A DNA stretch of 64,000 nt, taken from Narthecium ossifragum. Taxonomy: Eukaryota; Streptophyta; Magnoliopsida; Dioscoreales; Nartheciaceae. The position numbers and the translations under genes are program-made. The DNA lies in contig OY986972.1 of the NCBI GenBank assembly GCA_963920575.1, positions 24,786,672 to 24,850,671 of the forward strand, read 5' to 3'. Of this stretch, positions 54,842 through 64,000 are shown in pieces (positions within the stretch are counted from its first letter, which is position 1; each line of letters begins with the position of its first letter). The notes beneath the pieces were generated by a model, which did no database searches, was not told the origin of the DNA, and worked only from the letters and a program-made list of their open reading frames with translations.

Positions 54842-55800
54842 ATGGCAAAAGCGGTGGAGCAGCCATCTCCTGCTGGCAATGTGAAGTCTAAAGGTCGCGC
54901 AAGACGCAATAGACGTAGCCGAGATCTGGGCTTACAGGTTTGGTGTCATTAGTTTTAGTTCTTGTCTCCATACATTGTCTGCATTTTGATCCATTGTAGT
55001 TTCTCTTATGCAAACTCCATTTCAATTATCTTGCACAGTTGGCTCGAGCGCAAGCTAAAATTGCACGATTGAAGCAGATGGGTGAAAAAAGGCAGCATGA
55101 CATGGAAATTTTGGTTGAGGACATTGCTTTTTTGCGTGAGGCGGTGAGCTCATGATGTCTATTTTGTAAATCCTATTTTGATGCCAAAAATTGCTTGCAT
55201 TGTACTGATTGGCTTCATGTTGTCATTGTGCTACTATTTCAGCGCAAGAGTACTGAGCGCATTGCTTCAGTAGTTGCGGACATTTCTCAAATATCAAGTG
55301 CAGGCTTAAGCCAATGCATGTTGGACGTATCCGCTTGCGACCAGGCGACAAGGCCCGGCCCTATCAACGCTGCGAAATTAAAGGTTTGGTGTCATAAGTT
55401 TTTGTTCACGTCTCATACAATGTCTGCATTTTTATCTATTGTTTTCTCTTCTGGAAACTCCATTTTGAATATCTTGCACGGTTTGAGCAGGTGGAAGCTG
55501 AACTTGCACGATTGCAGCAGTTGAATGAAGAAAAACAGGGTGACAGAGAAAGATTGGTCGAGGAAAATGCTTTTCGGCATGATGTAGTAAGCCGATGTCT
55601 ATTTGTTAAACAGTATTTGATTTCTGTTATTATGCTCAGAATTGCTTGCATTGGTACTAATGTGGCTATCATGTGTCATTGTGCTTCTATTCCAGCTCAA
55701 CGGTATGGAGCGTGTTGTTTCAGCATTTGCTGACATTTTCACATCAAATTTGGCAGAACCCTCAAGCAAACAGGATCAGGAGTCAGAGTCCTTGCAATAA
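54842..55800 (+). CDS. Small coiled-coil protein of unknown function
   Basis: Five exons, 54842-54937, 55039-55143, 55243-55383, 55491-55586 and 55696-55800, all phase 0 with GT/AG introns, give 180 residues. The N-terminus is basic (KSKGRARRNRRSRDLG), like a nuclear signal. Exons 2 and 4 encode similar coiled-coil pieces (LARAQAKIARLKQMGEKRQ and VEAELARLQQLNEEKQGDR, followed by LVEDIAFLRE and LVEENAFRHD). Exons 3 and 5 are similar too (ERIASVVADI and ERVVSAFADI). So the gene consists of an internally duplicated two-exon unit. I do not recognise the family. It lies behind repeated leader copies and in front of a degenerate copy of its own 3' end. Confidence 0.65.
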
Positions 55801-56589
55801 AGCAGCATTGTGAATCATCCCATCTTAACGTTAGCGATCTTATTCTTGTTGGATGGTCATAGTATATCTCAGCAGTACTAGCTTTGAGTTGGACAAACAG
55901 TAGTGTTCTATAGGTTCTATAGTCGAATCAGTTTACGTATTTGAGTTTGGATGTATAGTTAATTAGGCATGGTATTTAGTGGTTGATATTATGATAGTTT
56001 CCTAAGAAGACTACCATGGTGTTCTATGGCCCGTTTATTTTCCTACTAAATGTTATCTGAACTTGGTTGGTGGATTTTTGTTTAACGTGAGAGCTGAATG
56101 GCTTGCAGTACAGGTCCGCTGGTTAGCTTCTTAACTTGGCTCTTTAGGAATATAAGAGCGAACTCGAAAACGATCCATAATCACATCTTATCTTCAGAAA
56201 AACCAGAAGAACCTCACCATAATGGTTATTGGTTAACTGGGTTTATATTCTAGAAGACTGAAAGCTTGGATACCTCGTGGTGGCCTCATTGAGGTTATTT
56301 TCATATCTTTTCTGCTCCGTTTAGAGATTTTTCTACGTGTGACCTTATCATAATCTAGATTGACTTGAGCTATGATTCGACTGGCATCTGACTAAGACTT
56401 GAGTTGGGGCTCAAATCTAATTTGTCAATTTAGGGAAGAGCTTATCCTATTTCCACAAGATCAAGTCCCAACCTAGTTAGGATTGGAACTTGGAACATGG
56501 AAGATGGAACAGGACTCAATTGGGAATAGAGTTAGAAGCTGGCTGGCTGGCTTGGACAAGTTAGGACGTACCTGCAGTGAGGTATTGGC
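55801..56589. other. 3' flank of the coiled-coil gene
   Basis: 3' UTR and spacer without recognisable coding. Part of it (about 56380-56530) again resembles the AATTGGGAAT/GGACTTGG leader flank of copies A and C at low identity. Confidence 0.35.
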
Positions 56590-56720
56590 ACCAAGTCCTT
56601 GCAATAAAGCAGCAGCATTGTGAATTATCCTATCTTGATCGCCAGCAAACCTGATTCAGATTAGCTGGTCGTGGTATATCTCAGCAGTGCTACATGCGAG
56701 CCTAGTCGTACTATGCTTAT
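56590..56720 (+). repeat. Degenerate second copy of the coiled-coil gene's 3' end
   Basis: AGTCCTTGCAATAAAGCAGC, TTGTGAAT-ATCC-ATCTT and GGTATATCTCAGCAGT-CTA match 55787-55880, which holds the stop codon and 3' UTR of the intact gene. The exons before it are not recognisable, so this is a broken tandem copy. Confidence 0.65.
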
Positions 56721-57246
56721 ATATGTTGGAATCTTTTGAGGTCTATGGGAGTTTGGAATTATAGGTAGCTCTTGAGAGCAGTTCAAGTGATCAGTAGCCG
56801 ATGGCGGTAAAGGGAATTGGTCAGGGTTCAATCTCCAAACTCCCAAGATTTGTTAGAAATGTAGGAGCCGTTAATGTGCATGCCTCAATTGTTTCGAGTT
56901 CTGTTGATTCTGATGTCTATAATTTTTGCTGACAATGTAACATTATCCACCACCGAAATAGGAGCATCATCTCCCATTGTTGATTTTTGACTTGGAATTG
57001 ATTAAAAGAAAGAGTCTGCCACCGCCCAGAGCAGAGCTCGTGCCAAGATTCTAAAGCTTCAGGTCTGAGACCATTTGATCCCAATCAGATCCAAAAGATG
57101 CCCTGATTGGTTCTTTGAGCAGTGTGAAACCCATTAGATTTGGCAATAATTTGGTTTTAACCAAAATTACAAATCTTACCATGATGCTTCTTCCTTGTAA
57201 GAGATTAAAATGTCGAATAATAAACTATCCAACCTTCATCAATCAA

Positions 57247-57318
57247 GTCGTTGTAGTATAGTGGTGAGTATTCCCGCCTGTCACGCGGGTGACCCGGGTT
57301 CGATCCCCGGCAACGGCG
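57247..57318 (+). tRNA. tRNA-Asp (GUC)
   Basis: A 72-base cloverleaf: acceptor GTCGTTG pairs with CAACGGC, discriminator G. The D-arm region is TAGTATAGTGGTGAGTA, the anticodon stem-loop is CCCGCCTGTCACGCGGG with anticodon GTC, and the T-arm is CCGGGTTCGATCCCCGG. The A box (TAGTATAGTGGT) and B box (GGTTCGATCC) for RNA polymerase III are intact. No intron. It is a normal nuclear gene copy. Confidence 0.97.
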
Positions 57319-57330
57319 TTCTTTTTTTCA
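57319..57330 (+). terminator. RNA polymerase III terminator of tRNA-Asp
   Basis: TTC followed by a run of seven T directly behind the tRNA, the standard Pol III stop. Confidence 0.85.
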
Positions 57331-57394
57331 CAACCTCTAATCGAACAGGTTTTTAAATTTGGAATCTTATTCTTTTTCTCACTTTTATTTGCAA

Positions 57395-57555
57395 TCGATG
57401 CGAGAGTATAACCTTCAATTCCTTGCAGTACTTCTGCAATCAATCAATGTAAGATTATACCCTTCAAATCCTTGTACTAGTTTCCTTGTAATAGTTCTGC
57501 AATCAATCAATGTAAGATTATACCCTTCAAATCCTTGTAGTAGTTATGCAGGATC
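57395..57555. repeat. Tandem repeat, about 66-bp unit
   Basis: Two close copies and one more diverged copy of CTGCAATCAATCAATGTAAG, ATTATACCCTTCAAATCCTT and GTA(C/G)TAGTT lie between tRNA-Asp and Lhcb3. This is the upstream region of Lhcb3. An effect on its promoter is possible but not shown. Confidence 0.75.
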
Positions 57556-57809
57556 TCCAGATGTGGCTTTAAAGTGAAGATAACAGAAGGATAGAAGGAT
57601 ATGAGTTGGAGATGCTCCAAATCCATCGGACCACTCTCATTGGTCCAAATCACACCCGAGAAATCTCCACCTCATAACGCCATCACCTCATCTCTCACCA
57701 CTCCTTCCTCTCTTCCACTCTCCTTACATACCTTTCTCCTCCCCTCACACTCAGTCACAACCGGAAGACCACTAGAAATCAAGAGAACCAATCTTCCAAC
57801 CTTCCACAG

Positions 57810-58778
57810 ATGGCCACCACCATCACCGGCACCATCGTCAGACCGACCCCTTTCCTGGGCCAGACACGGAGCTCCGGCGCCAACCCTCTCAGGGATGTTG
57901 TCTCTTTGGGCAATGGCAAGTTCACTATGGTGAGAGTCCCATGAACAAATATGCCTCTGTTTTTGATCTCTTCCATCATTCATAGTTTCTATTGTAAAGA
58001 TCAACTGAAACTTTTGAATAGGGGAATGAGCTCTGGTATGGCCCGGACCGCGTGAAGTACTTGGGACCTTTCTCGGCACAGACCCCGTCATACCTCACCG
58101 GAGAATTCCCCGGCGACTATGGCTGGGACACCGCAGGCCTATCCGCAGACCCCGAGGCATTCGCAAGGAACCGAGCTCTTGAGGTGACAATAAAAACTGC
58201 AAATTTATCAAAAGCTCGGATCTTGGAATGAAGAAGTTAACAGTGGAATGACATGACTTGGCTTTCAGGTGATCCATGGCCGGTGGGCAATGCTGGGAGC
58301 CCTCGGCTGCATCACGCCGGAGGTGCTCCAGAGGTGGGCGAGAGTGAACCTCAAGGAGCCGGTGTGGTTCAAGGCAGGTGCTCAGATATTCTCCGACGGC
58401 GGCCTCGACTACCTCGGCAACCCCAACCTCGTCCATGCACAGAGCATTCTTGCAGTCCTGGGGTTCCAAGTAGTGCTCATGGGCCTCGTCGAGGGTTACC
58501 GCATCAATGGCCTCCCTGGAGTCGGAGAAGGCAACGACCTCTACCCTGGTGGCACCTACTTCGACCCCCTTGGCCTCGCCGATGACCCCACCACCTTCGC
58601 AGAGCTGAAGGTGAAGGAGATCAAGAATGGCCGCCTCGCCATGTTCGCCATGTTTGGATTCTTCGTGCAGGCCATCGTCACCGGCAAGGGACCAGTGGAG
58701 AACCTCTTGGATCATCTTGTTGACCCAGTTGCCTACAATGCATGGGTCTATGCCACCAAGTTTGTGCCTGGAAGTTAG
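57810..58778 (+). CDS. LHCB3: Chlorophyll a/b-binding protein of LHCII type III
   Basis: Three exons, 57810-57929, 58022-58183 and 58269-58778 (phase-0 GT/AG introns), give 263 residues. The transit peptide is about 1-40 and the mature protein begins near [20 protein letters not shown]. It lacks the phosphorylatable N-terminal Thr segment of Lhcb1/2, as Lhcb3 does. The three membrane helices are marked by [15 protein letters not shown] (helix B with the Glu/Arg ion pair), the [21 protein letters not shown] region (helix C) and [18 protein letters not shown] (helix A). The end [13 protein letters not shown] is typical. It binds chlorophyll a/b and xanthophylls in thylakoids and joins LHCII trimers of photosystem [19 protein letters not shown] is slightly divergent from other Lhcb3 but within the family. 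Confidence 0.97.
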
Positions 58779-59489
58779 ATGATCATTGTCCTGCCTTCAT
58801 TTCGGTGCAGGTGTATTCAAGAAGTGAGAAAGCTGTTGTAGATTATCCTATCATGCTGAAAGCTAGGATGTGAAGAGTGTATGTATCAGTGTCCAACAAT
58901 TGTTTCGTTCGCCTTGTAACATCAATATCAATCTTTCCTGTGATGATTTCTCTGTTTCAGTTGGCTTTCTCTACAGAAGTAGATGATCACAGGAAAGATT
59001 GAGTTCTTCAGGAACCGATCCGAAGAAGTTGGAGCTATTCTCCTCTATTATGGTTACCACCATGATGCAATGAAGATAAAAGCTCAAGAATTCTCAGATT
59101 ATACAAGAAGACAAAGGAAAAAATTATATGAGCTTCTTTGAATTAGGCTCTGAATGCTGTGGAATATCTTTATTTCTGAGAATGAAAGTAAGCACCTTCC
59201 ATAACAGAGAATAACACAAATCTACTGGTTGGGATGTCATCAAATACATTGGACTATCCTTTCTCATCTCAAGAAACCTCTCACTATTAAATATAGACAT
59301 GTGACTAAACCTGTCACTCTTGCATTGATTATATAACTTCAAATGCAGCCTTTCCTTCCGACTTCTGAAGTTTAGAAGTGGGATGGAGGAAAACACTTCA
59401 GATCTCAGCTCATGATAAGCTCACAGCTTCAGACACCAACAGCAGCTTGTAATTCCACTAATATTTCCCAAGCTTAGAACGCGGGCAAC
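58779..59489. other. Convergent 3' flanks of Lhcb3 and the myosin-tail gene
   Basis: Holds the 3' UTRs of two convergent genes. Nothing else is seen. A short inverted similarity (ATCACAGGAAAGATTGA and TCAATCTTTCCTGTGAT at about 58929-59005) could form a hairpin between the two. Confidence 0.5.
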
Positions 59490-62303
59490 TTATGATGCTC
59501 GACTGCACCACCAGCTCCTTCCTGACTTTCCAGACCCAGAATTATGATGCTTTCGAAGTGTCATCTTTGCCGCCTGCAACCGAACCTTGTAGTCTTTCTT
59601 CCATGTAGCAAAACGAACTTTCAGCTTTCGGAGCTCCTCATCTTCATTGGTACTGGAATTTTGGCTGAGGGCCGCAACATTGTCCTCAAATAGCTTCTTT
59701 TCCTGCTCAAATTCCTTTGCAAGGAAAGATACTGCATTGGTATTGCCATCAGAATTTCTCAAAATTCCCACATCTGGCTTATGTTGTTGCTTGGCTGGTG
59801 TAGCTCCACACCTGTGAGTCTCATCAGGCTTATCTTCGAAGTCAGAGGACCGAGGAATCATTGATGAATCAGATCTTCCATTTTGACTGGCAGTATTATC
59901 AGAAGTGATGCTTTTTCTTGCTGCAGCTAAACTCAACTGCAGAAGGAATTCAAAGATTATCAGGTTTTTGAAGAACAGTTTATCATGTTAAAAGCAAATG
60001 GTCAACAAAATCTATTGATGGTAAAGAACAATTATTTAAACTATTAAATACACAGTTATTCCACAAAAATCATTGGTGATTTTGTGAACGTAGATCCACA
60101 GTATAATATTGAGAGAAGATAGCGAAATAACAAATAAAGAACAGTAAGTTCCAGCTCTTTCATGGCCTAACAACATCAATATATTCTTAGAGGCCATCTA
60201 CTGGAAACTTAAACAGAAATTAATCTGCAATTTCACCTGCAAAGAAGTCATCTGTTTTTGCCACATTTCCTCCATGGATTTCATTTTCACCTCATACTCC
60301 ATCCTTCGTGTTTCATATTGCTGAAGTTGCTGGTGCAATGTGGTATTCTCCTCTTCCCTTTGCTTCAGAGCTGCTTCTGCACTAACAACTTTCCTTTGAA
60401 TTTCTTCAATAGTGGGTTTGTTTAGCCCCAGTTTCTCCTTCTCGGAGTCCTGCCATTCACAAACAGTTTTTGCTTATTATCCCTTGCAATATTTTTGTAT
60501 GTGAAATGAAGTAAGCTGAATATCGCCGTTGTATATCTGTAAAGCACTAGAATAACAGATGATAATATCAAGATAAAGGCTTCATAAGCATGTCCTTCTG
60601 CAAGATCACCTGCAAGGATATCACTTTTTCTTGCCATGTCTCCTCCATAGACTGCAGCTTCTTTTCATATTGCTGGAGTTGTTGCTGCAATGTAATATTC
60701 TCTTCTTCCTTCTCCCTCAATGCCCTTTGTGCCTTTTGGACCTCGGATTGAAGGTGCATCAACTGATTGTGCATACTTTGATACTCTGTTACAGAATCCT
60801 GTCAATCCACGTTATCATAGTCAGAAAATAGCTTCTAAAACTTCTGATAGAGAATTGGAATTACGCCGACAAACCTATATGTGCACACATTCATGACAAA
60901 GTAGACATTTTCTATTTTATATATATTTAAACCAAGAATACCTTTTTATTGACCACAGCTTGATTCAGCTTCTGACACTTCAAACTTTGCAGAACCTCAT
61001 ATTGCTTCCTCACAAGCCAGCCACGAATAACTACAAGAACAGAGAATCAAGTACTCAGCGCCACAACAAAAAAAACAGTGAAACCTCATAAAAGCAACTA
61101 AAACATTCCTGATTGAACTACTACAACATTCTTCACATGGTCATCAACTGTTTTGTGAGCAATCCGCCGTTTACATGTATTTGTATGACAATGGCCGAAA
61201 TCTTCCTCTTAGTCAAAATCTCATGCTCATGTCTCATTCTCTAACAACTGCATGTGCATACTTATCAAACATATGGAGAAACATATACATGAGCATCACA
61301 AATCCAAGATTCAGTACCAGCAAGATACACAAGATCTATCTGACTTCCTAGTATATAGAAATGTGAAAAGGTGCAATTCCACTGCAGAAGTCACGATAAA
61401 CTTTTGCCTTCAATTATGAAAAGAATCAGGATAGACTTTGTTGAACAATCTCTTCAAAACACATTTCACCACTAAGTTAGAGCAAAAAATGGTAGATGTA
61501 GTCCTACATATGATAAATTAAGAGACATTGAATTTCACAAATTGAAATGATTCAAAATAGGCAAGCAAAAGTAGCCATTCAGTATAATGAGAATAAAGCT
61601 TATGTTAAAGAATATAGCGAGCATTACATGACTGCAGAGTGGTCACTTCTTTCTTGTGCTCTTGACCATAGAGTCGTGCTTGAAGACCATGGAAGCATTT
61701 ATGAACCTCACTAATACCCTGCAGAGTCTCGAGTTCAGTATTTTCCACCGCAGCAACCTGCAAATCGTCAAAACATCAGAAAATAAAGCAACAGTGGACA
61801 AGATTTTTCCTGTATCAAAAGAAAACAGTTATATTTTATACAGTTCATATTGAACAATAACAAGACTCTATCTTTAAACTTCATTTTAAAGGGTCATAAA
61901 CTAAAATAAGTTCCATAAACTTCTTCTGCAGCAGAAGGAATTTGCCATAAATTTCAGAGCTCCCAACAACGTTGATTACCTTCTCTTGGAGGTGATCATC
62001 CTCGTAGCTCGCTAGTTCAGGCATCTTGGCATAAACAGAGTCTTCCGCATTATCTCCTTCTGGAGCTACACCCCCATTTTTAGCTCCCTTCTTCTCAGAG
62101 ACCTTCAACACGTACTCAGGACCATTGTTTCCGATCCTGGGCAAAGATCTTCTCGACGACGGCAGCCGGCCTCGCGAGACTGGCCGGGTCGGAAGTGCTG
62201 GCGGGGCATCCTTTGGCTTCTCATCTCTCAGCCGGATGGAATCCAGCATCACCTCCAACGAGCTGCGGGTGACCGTTGGCGCCATCGCTGCAGCCGACAA
62301 CAT
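59490..62303 (-). CDS. Headless myosin VIII-like protein (no motor domain)
   Basis: Six exons on the minus strand, 62303-61980, 61757-61628, 61030-60942, 60798-60610, 60449-60237 and 59936-59490, with matching phases, give 463 residues. Residues 1-108 equal the N-terminal extension of plant myosin VIII (SSLEVMLDSIRLRDE, PPALPTRPVSRGRLPSSRRSLP). They are joined directly to the neck: IQ-like motifs at about 120-175 (LQGISEVHKCFHGLQARLYG, FIRGWLVRKQYEVLQ). Coiled coil fills 182-315, made by two similar exons (EKEEENITLQQQLQQYE and QREEENTTLHQQLQQYE). The C-terminal myosin VIII tail (LAAARKSITSDNTASQNGRSD, FEQEKKLFEDN, ELRKLKVRFATWKKDYKVRL) ends the protein. No ATP-binding motor (GESGAGKT region) lies between 61980 and 61757; that intron is only 222 bp. 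Possible roles are cargo competition or scaffolding, by inference. A second in-frame ATG (62285) is an alternative start. Confidence 0.82.
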
Positions 62304-62860
62304 GAGCCCGAATCCTCCAAATCCAAAACGAAAACTAAAGCAAAATCCTAAATTCCCAAATCAATTATCAATCCTGCCCAATCACAAGACAAACTTAAAC
62401 ACCAGGCTTCACCAATCATGAGCTCAAACACGCGCACTGAGCATTCTCTATCAAAACTAAATTGAAAAATCGTTGCTTCTCAACAATTCCTGCAACGAAG
62501 AATGATAAAATCCTGAACCCAACTCCTAAAATCCTAAACGAAGTACCACCTTTACCAAACAAGACGAAGAATTCTAACACTCCTAGACCCAAAAACACAC
62601 ACTTTTCAGAATATCCATCAAAGAACTGATCCCGTCGTCTAGCCAATAGAGAAACCAATCAATTCGAAAGGGAACAAAACGCGAGATATATCGGACAAGA
62701 AACCAAGCTCGAGGTAACAAAAAGCTTCGATTTTTCGAAGAGATGGAAGGAGAAAGAGCGTCTACGATGTGAATGTATTGGGGATGGAGAAGAGAAATTG
62801 GATCTGGAAAACCCTATCCCTAAATCCTAATAACCCTAACCTCAACTTTTGAAGGCCGTT
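62304..62860. promoter_or_regulatory. Upstream region of the myosin-tail gene
   Basis: AT-rich leader with an interrupted telomere-like box, CCCTAAATCCTAATAACCCTAACC (read in two parts near 62816-62842), as often seen close to plant transcription starts. No TATA box could be fixed. The position is inferred from the coding start at 62303. Confidence 0.35.
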
Positions 62861-64000
62861 GAGGAGATGAGTGGGTGCCAAAAGGTGTCGCGTGGAAGGG
62901 AGATTTTAGGAGTTTTCTTCGCAATAAATTCAAATTTCCGACGTGGGCCCCCGTCAATTAAAAAACAATTTTACTCTAATTTTCGGATGCAGTAAAGCCC
63001 ACGAAAACAACATCCATGGGTATCCCCGCATGAGGGCTAACGCTGATCGCGGCCCGTAACCGTCCGATTGCTCATTAACTCGGAAGTTAGAATCCCAACG
63101 CGGAAGTGTGATACCTGGTACATTGCCCGCACTATGCGGCCGTGATTAGCACGGAATGGCTGTGAGGTTGTTGTTGGTGTGATATCAGTTTGTTATAAGC
63201 TTTGGCTGCCCCAACGTCTCTTTTTTAACGGTCGGAACGGCACCCACAGAGCTCCTCCGCCGGAGCGTGGGGAGCCGTTGGCGTGTTTATTAACACTTAT
63301 ACCCCTAAACTTCCGTTAATATCAAGATAAGCATACCTCGATTTTTTTCAAAAAGGGACACGAAAAGATAAAAATTACAATGACGCACTAATGCAAGATA
63401 AAATAGCGTTTTAAATAGAAGTCTTCAAGATCAAGTATCAGATAATAAAGTAATATTCTTGTTGTCTGGGGACTGACTATTTTAAATATTGATCATAGCT
63501 ACGACGTGCCTTTCACTCACAAGATGTTGTTGGTATTCTAGAGAGGATTTTATAGCTTGGATCTTATCTCATGCACATAAGAAAAATTAGCTTCATGTCG
63601 TACGTGAACGCCATAATTAAGTTGCTCAGAGAACCTTCTAAGATCAGTTGTATAGGATAGGTGAGGGATGAACCTAAGAAGGAGTGCTGAAAAATACTAG
63701 TTTTCTTGTTTCAAAGATGAGATAGAGCCATGGACAGATCTCAAGAGAATTTTTCCAAAGTTGGGTCCCTCTTTTTTAGCTTTTAACTTTGATTTCCACC
63801 CATTTATACCTTGAAGCATGAGCATGGAACATGGAAGAGAATATTTTTTTGGAGAGAAAGAGGCTTCTCATATGTGCCAACTTATATACAAACTAACTGT
63901 GGATGCGGATAGGCCATCCTCACACATGTCTTTGTGATTGGCTCCAAATCTAATTGAGGGATATGGTGTACGTTTTGATAGATGATCAATAATGTTTCTG
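62861..64000. other. Intergenic, no gene seen
   Basis: Mixed AT-rich sequence with a short GC-rich stretch near 63230-63290. No coding, RNA gene or element ends were recognised. Confidence 0.4.

Noticed and set aside
57672..58715. Minus-strand frames opposite Lhcb3
   Set aside because: Antisense shadows of GC-rich Lhcb3 exons.
62816..62842. Interstitial telomere repeat
   Set aside because: Only two or three degenerate CCCTAA-like units; better explained as a telo-box near a transcription start.

Overview
The window is nuclear DNA of a flowering plant, most likely a monocot. It has spliced genes with GT/AG introns, GC-rich 5' coding exons, a light-harvesting gene, plastid-targeted proteins and many plant-type transposable elements. 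I cannot name the species; the gene set fits a non-grass monocot (for example palm, banana or ginger relatives) but does not prove it.

Layout. (1) 1-5010: decayed Ty1/copia retrotransposon on the minus strand, missing its protease and most of its integrase. It is interrupted by a 1.35-kb solo LTR (1628-2973, 5-bp target duplication) and abutted by a gypsy-like LTR end. (2) 5199-6710: Pack-MULE carrying a truncated copy of the chloroplast ATP synthase gamma gene. (3) 7025-11826 and 12109-12274: Helitron-like elements. (4) 12288-32364: a 20-kb nest of three DNA transposons, one inside another. The outermost is a decayed MULE with very long inverted repeats, a FAR1-like transposase and a GRF zinc-finger gene. 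Its transposase is split by an 11.6-kb CACTA (En/Spm) element with a broken TNP2 gene. That element in turn holds a 4.5-kb, structurally intact MULE (perfect 9-bp target duplication) with an uninterrupted 759-aa transposase and its own GRF zinc-finger gene.

(5) 33014-49908: gene-rich part. It holds an hnRNP U-like SPRY/P-loop protein (minus), a small F-box protein (minus), an NFD6-like small mitochondrial protein (minus, 3' end unresolved), stearoyl-ACP desaturase (minus), and a PPR protein resembling At1g03510 (plus). (6) 50081-56720: repeated, partly broken copies of the promoter/leader and 3' end of a small coiled-coil gene (intact copy 54842-55800). One copy carries a hAT-like and a MULE insertion, and the paralogous copy preserves both empty sites. 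(7) 57247-62303: tRNA-Asp(GUC), Lhcb3 (plus), and a headless myosin VIII gene (minus) that keeps the N-terminal extension, IQ motifs and coiled-coil tail but has no motor domain.

The genes do not form one pathway. Lhcb3 (light harvesting) and the desaturase (fatty-acid unsaturation) act in plastids. The F-box, PPR, hnRNP U-like and myosin-tail proteins are regulatory or structural. The strongest novelty is the readable order of transposon insertions, the GRF zinc-finger companion gene shared by two different MULE lineages, the paired G-box module in two other MULEs, and the headless myosin VIII.
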